Below are positions 1-5,734 of a stretch of DNA of 6,317 nt, in pieces. Under the pieces are notes generated by a model that saw nothing but the letters and a program-made list of their open reading frames with translations, ran no database searches and had not been told where the DNA came from. Position 1 is the first letter of the stretch; every line of letters starts with the position of its first letter. Made by a program: the position numbers and the translations under genes. Source of the DNA: Pelomonas sp963992225 (lineage in GTDB: Bacteria > Pseudomonadota > Gammaproteobacteria > Burkholderiales > Burkholderiaceae_C); contig CAXDTK010000296.1 in NCBI GenBank assembly GCA_963992225.1, forward strand, positions 1 to 6,317, read 5' to 3'.

Positions 1-49
1 ATCTACACCTAAGCCTTCGTCGGCTGCGTCAGATGTGTATAAGAGACAG
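1..49 (+). other. Illumina Nextera i5 adapter left on contig end (non-genomic)
   Basis: This is synthetic sequencing-library DNA. Bases 1-8 (ATCTACAC) are the end of the P5 flow-cell oligo. Bases 9-16 (CTAAGCCT) match the Nextera i5 index known as S508/E508. Bases 17-30 are the Read 1 linker, and bases 31-49 (AGATGTGTATAAGAGACAG) are the exact 19-base Tn5 mosaic end. The only difference from the standard oligo is T instead of A at position 25. The genomic insert begins at base 50. Any protein that reads through this stretch carries artificial residues. Confidence 0.98.
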
Positions 50-1151
50 GCTGCTCCCAGGGCTCGGCCAGGCCGGGCAGGTGCAGGTTGGACACCGAGA
101 AGCCGGTCAGCCCTGCCTTGGGCTTCGACCCGCGTCCCGTCGCCCCTTCGTCACGAATCTCGCCGCCCGCGCCGGTGGAGGCGCCCGGGTGCGGCGAGAT
201 GGCGGTCGGGTGGTTGTGCGTCTCCACCTTCATCAGCACTTGCGCCTGCTCCTCGCGGGCCACGTAGGCGGCGCCGGGCGTGGGGGCCGGCATCCAGCGC
301 TGGATGCGGTGGCCTTCCATGACGGCGGCGTTGTCCGAGTAGGCGATCACCGTGTGCTGCGGGTTCAGCTTCTCGGTGTTGCGGATCATGCCGAACAGCG
401 ACAGCGGCTGGGCCTCGCCGTCCACCGTGAACGATGCATTGAAGATCTTGTGCCGGCAGTGCTCGCTGTTGGCCTGCGCGAACATCATCAGTTCCACGTC
501 GCTGGGGTTGCGGCCCAGCTTCCTGAAGTTGGTCTCCAGGTAGTCGATCTCGTCGCCCGACAGCGCCAGGCCGAACTGGGCGTTGGCGGCCTCCAGCGCC
601 GCGCGGCCGGCACCCAGCACGTCGACATGCGCCAGCGGCTCGGCGGTGCGCGCGTCGAACAGATGGGCCGAGTCGTCGCGGCTGAAGCAGGCCGACTCGG
701 TCATGCGGTCGTGCAGCAGCGCCGCACAGGCGTTCAGTTCGTCGGCGGTCAGCGGCTTGGCCCCGCCTGTCAATGCTCCCAGCAGGCCGCTCTTCGTCGC
801 GATGCGGTACTCCACCACCCGCTCCACGCGCCGCAGCGACAGGCCGCAGTTGCGGGCGATGTCGGTGGCCTTGGAGGCCCAGGGGCTGACCGTGCCGAAG
901 CGCGGCGTGACGACCACCAGGTCGCCCTGGGCGTCGGCCATGGCCGGCTCGCCGTAGTTCAGCAGCGCGGCGAAGCGCTCGCGGGTGGCGGCGTCCAGCG
1001 GCGCGTCGGTCCAGACCCAGTGCACCGCGCGGGCGCTGATGCCGGTGATGCGGGCACTGACCGTTTGCAGCCGGGCCAGCAAGGCCTGGGCGCGGAAGTC
1101 GGACAGGGCGTTGCCGCCCTCGAAATGGGTCAGATGCGGGGTCAGGGCCAT
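50..1151 (-). CDS. purL: Phosphoribosylformylglycinamidine synthase, N-terminal part (cut by contig end)
   Basis: PurL converts formylglycinamide ribonucleotide (FGAR), glutamine and ATP to FGAM in the fourth step of de novo purine synthesis, in the cytoplasm. Only 367 genuine residues are present; large proteobacterial PurL is about 1,300 residues. An N-terminal PurS-like domain (about 1-150) is followed by the linker with the family signature ANSEHCRHKIFNA (227-239). The start of the first catalytic half holds ETHNHPTAISP (310-320) and GGEIRDEGATGRG (329-341), the nucleotide/metal-binding segment. The glutaminase domain is missing. The start at 1151 gives the usual beginning (M-x-HLTHFEGG type); upstream there is only a weak GGA close to the ATG. 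The frame runs on through the adapter to a false TAG at 9-11, adding about 13 artificial residues. It is divergent from the sugar operon and functionally unrelated to it. Identification is very secure. Confidence 0.97.
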
Positions 1152-1199
1152 GGGATCCGGGAGGAAGCTGGACGCGGCGCGGGCCGCGGATCTCGGAGG

Positions 1200-1227
1200 G
1201 CACCGTCCCGGGCAGGGGACGGCGTGC
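1200..1227 (-). promoter_or_regulatory. Hairpin in the purL leader
   Basis: An inverted repeat can form a stem: 1200-1203 pairs with 1224-1227, and 1204-1209 (CGTCCC) with 1216-1221 (GGGACG), with a two-base bulge at 1222-1223 and a six-base loop at 1210-1215. Alternatively, 1203-1209 and 1216-1222 form an uninterrupted 7-bp stem. It lies about 50-75 bases upstream of the purL start, inside the likely leader. No run of T follows on the minus strand, so it is not an obvious intrinsic terminator. Any function is unknown, and in DNA this GC-rich it may be chance. Confidence 0.35.
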
Positions 1228-1238
1228 GGACGCGCGGG

Positions 1239-1244
1239 ATTCTA
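1239..1244 (-). promoter_or_regulatory. purL: Possible -10 element of the purL promoter
   Basis: On the minus strand this reads TAGAAT, five of six matches to the sigma-70 -10 consensus and a rare AT-rich hexamer in this region. It would put the transcription start near 1232 and give a leader of about 80 bases. No convincing -35 hexamer sits 16-18 bases upstream (1261-1268 is GC-rich), so the call rests on the -10 alone. Confidence 0.3.
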
Positions 1245-1344
1245 CTGAGCCCCTCCCGACCGCCGGTGCCGCGTGACGCCGAAATGACAGCGCACAGCCG
1301 CGCCGTTGGCGCAAAGGGCCGCGGCGGGGATTGCGGGGAAGTAC

Positions 1345-1361
1345 GGATCGCGGCCCGATCC
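1345..1361. promoter_or_regulatory. Secondary dyad upstream of the operator
   Basis: GGATCG (1345-1350) and CGATCC (1356-1361) form a perfect 6-bp inverted repeat around a five-base spacer. Its outer halves GGAT...ATCC match those of the main palindrome at 1372-1385, and the two centres are about 25 bp apart. It could be an auxiliary regulator site, but the spacing inside the dyad differs from the main one, so it may also be coincidence. Confidence 0.25.
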
Positions 1362-1371
1362 CGACCCGTTA

Positions 1372-1385
1372 GGATAGCGCTATCC
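1372..1385. promoter_or_regulatory. Probable LacI-family operator of the cellobionate operon
   Basis: GGATAGCGCTATCC is a perfect 14-bp palindrome centred on a CpG (1378-1379), the classical architecture of LacI-family operators, whose hinge helices insert at a central CG step. It lies 92 bases upstream of the preferred gntK start. A TAGGAT hexamer at 1370-1375 that overlaps it could be a poor -10 box, so bound repressor would block RNA polymerase; no -35 is recognisable. The natural partner is the GntR-like LacI regulator encoded convergently at the other end of the operon. That link is inference; the palindrome itself is seen directly. Confidence 0.7.
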
Positions 1386-1476
1386 AATCGATTCGACGCC
1401 CGGCCTGACGGCCATGCGACGGGTCTCTCTCGCCACCGCGGCCACACCGGCCGCGCTTCCCGCCCGCCGCCGTCCC

Positions 1477-1998
1477 ATGACCCCATCCGTCCCCGCGTCC
1501 CTCATCGTCATGGGCGTCGCCGGCAGTGGCAAATCCACCCTTGCCGCCGCCGTGGCCGAACGCCTGGGCCGCGTCTGGCTGGAGGGCGACCTGTTCCACA
1601 GCGAGGCCAGCCGCGCCAAGATGGCCCGTGGCGAACCCCTCACCGACGCCGACCGCGCCAGCTGGCTCGCCAGCCTGTGCGAACAGCTGCAGCAACGCCC
1701 CGGCACGCTGCTGACCTGTTCCGCGCTGAAGCGCAGCTACCGCGAGCGCCTGCGCCAGGCCTCGCCGGGCCTGCGCTTCGCGTTCCTGGACATCGACAAG
1801 GCCGAGGCCGGCCGCCGCGTCGCCAGCCGCGGCGCGCATTTCTTTGCCGCCAGCCTGGTGGACAGCCAGTTCGACACGCTGGAGCCCCCGGTGGGCGAGC
1901 CGGGCGTGCTGAGCCTGGACGCGCTGCGGCCGCTGGCGCAGCTGCAGGCCGAGGTGGCCGACTGGATGCGCCAGCCCCTCCCACCGACCCCGCGCTGA
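1477..1998 (+). CDS. gntK: Gluconokinase (GntK family)
   Basis: This enzyme phosphorylates D-gluconate with ATP to 6-phosphogluconate in the cytoplasm. From the ATG at 1477 the protein has 173 residues, the usual size for GntK (E. coli about 175). The Walker A loop GVAGSGKST is at 13-21. It is followed by the family segment EGDLFH (36-41), KMARGEPLTDADR (48-60), CSALKRSYR (81-89), a conserved HFF (121-123) and SQFDTLEPP (130-138). An earlier in-frame ATG at 1414 would add 21 residues rich in Ala, Arg and Pro before the P-loop strand; neither start has a clear Shine-Dalgarno, so 1477 is chosen on family length. It is the first gene of the operon, ending 18 bases before the transporter. Here it would use the gluconate released by the phosphorylase. 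The kinase call is secure; the start is less so. Confidence 0.93.
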   Translation: MTPSVPASLIVMGVAGSGKSTLAAAVAERLGRVWLEGDLFHSEASRAKMARGEPLTDADRASWLASLCEQLQQRPGTLLTCSALKRSYRERLRQASPGLRFAFLDIDKAEAGRRVASRGAHFFAASLVDSQFDTLEPPVGEPGVLSLDALRPLAQLQAEVADWMRQPLPPTPR

Positions 1999-2016
1999 CG
2001 CGCCACGAAGCCACCC

Positions 2017-3375
2017 ATGACCCACACCACCAAGCTGACACCCCGCGAGATCGTCGGCTACGGCCTGGGCGACATGGGCTTCAACTTCTACTGGACCAAC
2101 ATCTCCACCTTCCTGTTGATCTTCTACACCGACGTGTTCGGCATCACCGCCGCGGCGGCGGCCACCATGCTGTTCGTCGTGAAGATCTTCAACGCCTTCA
2201 CCGACCCCATGATCGGCGCCTTCGCCGACCGCACGCAGACGCGCTGGGGCAAGTTCCGGCCCTACCTGCTGTTCATGCCGCTGCCGCTGGCGGTGATCGG
2301 GGTGCTGACCTATTCCACACCCGACCTCGGCCCCACCGGCAAGCTGCTGTGGGCCTATGTGACCTACCTGCTGCTGATGACGATCTACACCGGCGTCAAC
2401 CTGCCCTACAGCGCGCTGTCGGGCGTGATCTCGGGCGACGCCCGCGAGCGCAACGCGATCAACGCGTCCCGCTTCGTCGCCGGCTTCGCGGGCGGCACGA
2501 TCGTCACGGCCGCGTCGCCGCGGCTGGTGGCCTGGCTGGGCGGCGGCGATGCCGCGCTGGGCTGGTCGCTGACGATGGGGTTCTGGGGCCTGGCCGCGGC
2601 ACTGATCTTCGCCATCACCTTCAGCACCACCACCGAGCGCGTGCAGCCCACGCGGACGGCGCCGTCCAGCGTGCGACAGGACCTGGCCGACCTGCGCAGC
2701 AACCGGCCCTGGATCCTGCTGTTCTTCCTGGCGCTGATCATCATGGTGGGCATCACGCTGCGCATGACCAGCGCGGCCTATTACTTCAAGTACGTGGTCA
2801 ACCGGCCCGAGCTGCTGGCCACCTTCGTGCCGGCCTACCTGCTGGCCGCGGCGGCGGGCACGGCGCTCACGCCGCTGCTCACGCGCTTCGTCGACAAGCG
2901 CCGGCTGATGATCGGCCTGATGCTCGCCTCCACCGCGCTGTCGGCGGCCTTCCTGTTCGTGGATGCCGACCAGATCCTGCTGATGTACGCGCTGCAGATC
3001 GCGCTGGGGCTGGTGCTGGGCCCGAAGTCGCCGCTGTCCTTTTCGATGCTGGCGGACGCCGCCGACTACAACGAATGGCGCAACGGCCGCCGCGCCACGG
3101 CCATGACCTTCGCGGCCAGCTCGTTCGCGCAGAAGCTCGGCACCGCGGTCGCGGTAGGCGTCATCGGCACGCTGTTCACGACGCTGGGCTACGTGCCCAA
3201 CGCGGCCCAGTCGGCCGAGTCGCAGGCCGGCATCGTCTGGCTGATGTCGGTGATCCCGGCCGCGTTCACGCTGCTGGCCGCCGTGCTGATGATCTTCTAC
3301 ACCCTCGACAACCCGGCCATGGCCCGCATCCAGGCCGAACTGGCCGCACGCAAGGCCGCCCTCGACCCGCTCTGA
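2017..3375 (+). CDS. MFS sugar:cation symporter, GPH family; likely cellobionate importer
   Basis: This 452-residue inner-membrane protein belongs to the glycoside-pentoside-hexuronide (GPH, MelB/YicJ-like) branch of the MFS, with about 12 hydrophobic segments. Family marks are YGLGDMGFNFYW (15-26), NAFTDPMIGAFADRT (59-73) with RWGKFRPY (76-83), NLPYSALSGVIS (128-139), and the cytoplasmic ADAADYNEWRNGRR (346-359) followed by FAQKLGTA (370-377). In the cation-site helix, Asp63 lines up with MelB Asp59, but the place of MelB Asp55 is Asn59, so proton rather than sodium coupling is possible. The start at 2017 has a weak GAAG upstream. The gene lies 18 bases after gntK and 3 bases before the GH94 gene, so all three are almost certainly co-transcribed. 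The substrate, cellobionate, is inferred from the neighbours only; gluconate, cellobiose or another glucoside cannot be excluded. Confidence 0.92.
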   Translation: MTHTTKLTPREIVGYGLGDMGFNFYWTNISTFLLIFYTDVFGITAAAAATMLFVVKIFNAFTDPMIGAFADRTQTRWGKFRPYLLFMPLPLAVIGVLTYSTPDLGPTGKLLWAYVTYLLLMTIYTGVNLPYSALSGVISGDARERNAINASRFVAGFAGGTIVTAASPRLVAWLGGGDAALGWSLTMGFWGLAAALIFAITFSTTTERVQPTRTAPSSVRQDLADLRSNRPWILLFFLALIIMVGITLRMTSAAYYFKYVVNRPELLATFVPAYLLAAAAGTALTPLLTRFVDKRRLMIGLMLASTALSAAFLFVDADQILLMYALQIALGLVLGPKSPLSFSMLADAADYNEWRNGRRATAMTFAASSFAQKLGTAVAVGVIGTLFTTLGYVPNAAQSAESQAGIVWLMSVIPAAFTLLAAVLMIFYTLDNPAMARIQAELAARKAALDPL

Positions 3376-3378
3376 CCC

Positions 3379-5715
3379 ATGCTCATCCCCCCCGACGACG
3401 GCGCGCGCTGCGCCCTGACCAGCCCGACCGCGATGCCGCTGGCCGGTGGCTTCCTGTGGAACCGCCGCATGATGATCCAGGCCACCTGCCGCGGTTACGC
3501 CAGCGCGCAGTTCATGCAGCCCGAGCCGGCCAAGTACGCGCATGCGCCCAACCTGGAGGCCAAGACCTTCATGCAGCCGGAGCAGGCCTACTACGCCCAC
3601 CACCCCGGCCGTTTCGTCTACGTGAAGGACGAGGACACGGGCGCGCTGTTCTCCGCGCCCTACGAGCCGGTGCGGGCGCCGGTCGAGCGGTTCCGCTTCC
3701 TGGTGGAGCGGCATGCGCTGAGCTGGACGGTGGAGCACCTGGGGCTGCGCGTGGACATGCGGCTGGGCCTGCCGACCGACGACGTGGTGGAACTGTGGGA
3801 GGTGTGCGTCACCAACCTGTCGGGCCGCGCGCGGCGCATCAGCCTGGTGCCCTATTTCCCGATCGGCTACATGTCGTGGATGAACCAGTCGGCCGAATGG
3901 CGCGCCGACCTGGGCGGCATCGTCGCCAGCAGCGTGACGCCCTACCAGAAGGTGGCGGAGCATTTCAAGAACCTGCACCTCAAGGACAAGACCTACTTCC
4001 TGTGCGAACGCGCGCCCGACGCCTGGGAGGCCCACCAGGCCGCGTTCGAAGGCGAAGGCGGCCTGCACGACCCCGGCGCGTTGCAGGCCGGCCTGCTGGC
4101 CGGCGGCGATGCCCGCTACGAGACCCCGGCCGCCTGCGTGCAGTACCGCCTGGCGATGGCGCCGGGCGAGAGCCAGACGCTGCGCTTCCTGTTCGGCCCC
4201 GCGCTGGACGATGCCGAGATCGCCAGCGTGCGCGACACCTACCTCGGCGAGGCCGCCTTCACCCGCACGCGCGCGGCCTATACGGCCTACATGGACGGCG
4301 GCCGCGGCTGCCTGCGCATCGCGTCGCCCGACGAACACTTCGACCGCTTCGTCAACCACTGGCTGCCGCGCCAGGTCTTCTATCACGGTGACGTCAACCG
4401 GCTCAGCACCGACCCCCAGACCCGCAACTACCTGCAGGACAACCTGGGCATGGCCTACATCGCGCCGGCCGTCACGCGCGCAGCGCTGCTACATGCGCTG
4501 GGCCAGCAGCACGCCAACGGGTCCATGCCCGACGGCATCCTGCTCGTCGAAGGCGCGGAGCTGAAGTACATCAACCAGGTGCCGCACACCGACCACTGCG
4601 TCTGGCTGCCGGTGTGCCTGCAGGCCTACCTGGACGAGACCGGGGACGTCGCGCTGCTGGACGTGGCGGTGAACGGCCTGACCGTCGCGCAGCGCCTGGA
4701 CGCCGCCATGGCCTGGCTGCAGCAGGACCGCGACGCCCGCGGCCTGAGCTACATCGCCCAGGGCGACTGGTGCGACCCGATGAACATGGTGGGCTACCAG
4801 GGCCGCGGCGTGTCGGGCTGGCTGACCCTGGCCGCCGCCCATGCGATGCAGCTGTGGGCCGGCCTCTGCGAGGACAGCGCCCGCCCCGCGGCCGGCCAGC
4901 GCTGGCGCGCCGCCGCGCAGCAGCTCAACGACGCCGCCAACCGCCACCTGTGGGACGGCGACTGGTTCGCCCGTGGCATCACCGACGACGACGTGGTGTT
5001 CGGCGTCAAGGCCGACACCGAGGGCCGCATCTACCTGAACCCGCAGTCCTGGGCCATCCTCAGCGGCGCCGCGAGCACGGAGCAGCGCGCGAAGATGCTC
5101 GCGGCCATCGATGAACAGCTGGAAACGCCGCACGGCGTGGCGATGTTCGCGCCGCCCTACTCTCGCATGCGCGACGACGTGGGCCGCGTCACGCAGAAGC
5201 ACCCGGGCTCGGCCGAGAACGGCGCCGTCTACAACCACGCGGCCAGCTTCTACGTCCATGCCCTCTACGGCTGCTGCGAGGGCGACCGGGCCTTCAGCGC
5301 GCTGCGCCGCATGATCCCGGGGCCGGACGAGGCCGACCTGCTGCAGCGTGGCCAGCTGCCGGTGTTCATCCCGAACTACTACCGCGGCGCCCACCAGCAA
5401 TACCCGCGCACCGCGGGCCGTTCCAGCCAGCTGTTCAACACCGGCACGGCGGCCTGGGCCTACCGCTGCGTCATCGAAGGCCTGTGCGGCCTGCGCGGCG
5501 CGGCCCTGGGCCTGCGGGTGGCGCCGCAGCTGCCCTCGCACTGGGACCGGCTGGACGCCGAGCGCGAGTTCCGCGGCGCGCAGTTCACGCTGCAGGTGCG
5601 GCGCACCGGCGTGGCTTCGCCGCAGGTACGGCTGGACGGCCAGCCGCTGCCGGACGGCCTGGTGCGCGAGGTGGTGGCCGGGCGCCGCTACCGGCTGGAC
5701 GTCGAGCTGCCCTGA
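3379..5715 (+). CDS. GH94 glycoside phosphorylase, probable cellobionic acid phosphorylase
   Basis: Cellobionic acid phosphorylase splits 4-O-beta-glucosyl-gluconate with phosphate into alpha-glucose 1-phosphate and gluconate, saving one ATP compared with hydrolysis. The 778-residue protein has an N-terminal beta-sandwich (about 1-280), a helical linker, an (alpha/alpha)6 barrel (about 310-700) and a short C-terminal beta part. QGDWCDPMNM (461-470) supplies the candidate general acid Asp463. KHPGSAENGAVYNHAASFY (607-625) and QLFNTGTAAWAY (684-695) are GH94 active-site segments; His620 and Thr688-Gly689 are likely phosphate ligands. Arg603 and Lys607 have the same spacing as the Arg609/Lys613 pair that binds the gluconate carboxylate in the Saccharophagus degradans enzyme. 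No signal peptide is seen, so it is cytoplasmic. The start lies 3 bases after the transporter stop without a Shine-Dalgarno, suggesting translational coupling. GH94 is certain; cellobionate rather than cellobiose is supported by the Arg/Lys pair and by the gluconokinase. Confidence 0.92.
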   Translation: MLIPPDDGARCALTSPTAMPLAGGFLWNRRMMIQATCRGYASAQFMQPEPAKYAHAPNLEAKTFMQPEQAYYAHHPGRFVYVKDEDTGALFSAPYEPVRAPVERFRFLVERHALSWTVEHLGLRVDMRLGLPTDDVVELWEVCVTNLSGRARRISLVPYFPIGYMSWMNQSAEWRADLGGIVASSVTPYQKVAEHFKNLHLKDKTYFLCERAPDAWEAHQAAFEGEGGLHDPGALQAGLLAGGDARYETPAACVQYRLAMAPGESQTLRFLFGPALDDAEIASVRDTYLGEAAFTRTRAAYTAYMDGGRGCLRIASPDEHFDRFVNHWLPRQVFYHGDVNRLSTDPQTRNYLQDNLGMAYIAPAVTRAALLHALGQQHANGSMPDGILLVEGAELKYINQVPHTDHCVWLPVCLQAYLDETGDVALLDVAVNGLTVAQRLDAAMAWLQQDRDARGLSYIAQGDWCDPMNMVGYQGRGVSGWLTLAAAHAMQLWAGLCEDSARPAAGQRWRAAAQQLNDAANRHLWDGDWFARGITDDDVVFGVKADTEGRIYLNPQSWAILSGAASTEQRAKMLAAIDEQLETPHGVAMFAPPYSRMRDDVGRVTQKHPGSAENGAVYNHAASFYVHALYGCCEGDRAFSALRRMIPGPDEADLLQRGQLPVFIPNYYRGAHQQYPRTAGRSSQLFNTGTAAWAYRCVIEGLCGLRGAALGLRVAPQLPSHWDRLDAEREFRGAQFTLQVRRTGVASPQVRLDGQPLPDGLVREVVAGRRYRLDVELP
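3511..3606 (+). repeat. Internal 13-residue duplication in the GH94 N-terminus
   Basis: Residues 45-57 (FMQPEPAKYAHAP, bases 3511-3549) and 64-76 (FMQPEQAYYAHHP, bases 3568-3606) match at 10 of 13 positions, in the same frame and 19 residues apart. At the DNA level 30 of 39 bases agree. The many silent differences suggest an old duplication kept by selection rather than a recent slip. Its position before the beta-sandwich suggests a structural or dimer-contact role, which is inference. Confidence 0.7.
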
Positions 5716-5734
5716 CGGCCCGCGGGGCTCAGCT
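5705..5734. terminator. Weak bidirectional hairpin between convergent genes
   Basis: An outer arm pair AGCTG (5705-5709) and CAGCT (5730-5734) encloses an inner hairpin GCCC (5718-5721), loop GCG, GGGC (5725-5728). It spans the 13-base gap between the two convergent stop codons and overlaps both gene ends. There is no T-run on either strand, so it is at best a weak or Rho-assisted terminator. Confidence 0.25.

Larger units (their letters stand above)
1152..1476. other. Divergent intergenic region between purL and gntK
   Basis: This 325-base stretch separates the two divergent transcription units. The purL side has a hairpin (1200-1227) and a possible minus-strand -10 box (1239-1244). The gntK side has an imperfect dyad (1345-1361), a perfect 14-bp palindrome (1372-1385) and, directly abutting it, an 8-bp palindrome AATCGATT (1386-1393). 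An in-frame ATG at 1414 could lengthen GntK by 21 residues, but that stretch looks unlike the family. I see no RNA gene and no other convincing small ORF. Confidence 0.7.

Noticed and set aside
9..49. A real C-terminus for purL at 9-11
   Set aside because: The stop codon and the last 13 residues come from the adapter; true PurL continues for roughly 900 more residues.
1331..1386. A complete sigma-70 promoter for gntK
   Set aside because: TAGGAT (1370-1375) and TATCCA (1381-1386) are only partial -10 matches, and no TTGACA-like hexamer sits at the right distance (TTGCGG at 1331 is too far upstream), so no separate promoter feature is called.
1369..4386. A 1,005-codon open frame on the minus strand
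   Set aside because: It is antisense to three well-identified genes and has a low-complexity His/Gln/Arg/Gly composition with no recognisable motif, so it is a shadow frame.
33..4391. A 1,452-codon open frame on the plus strand
   Set aside because: It begins in the adapter, runs antisense to purL and out of frame through gntK, the transporter and the GH94 gene. It is rich in Arg, Ala, Gly and Pro with no domain; long chance frames are common at this GC content.
4489..5541. A 350-codon minus-strand frame opposite the GH94 catalytic domain
   Set aside because: It is a mirror of the strongly conserved GH94 active-site coding region, with Val/Ala/His/Arg-rich translation and no family features.
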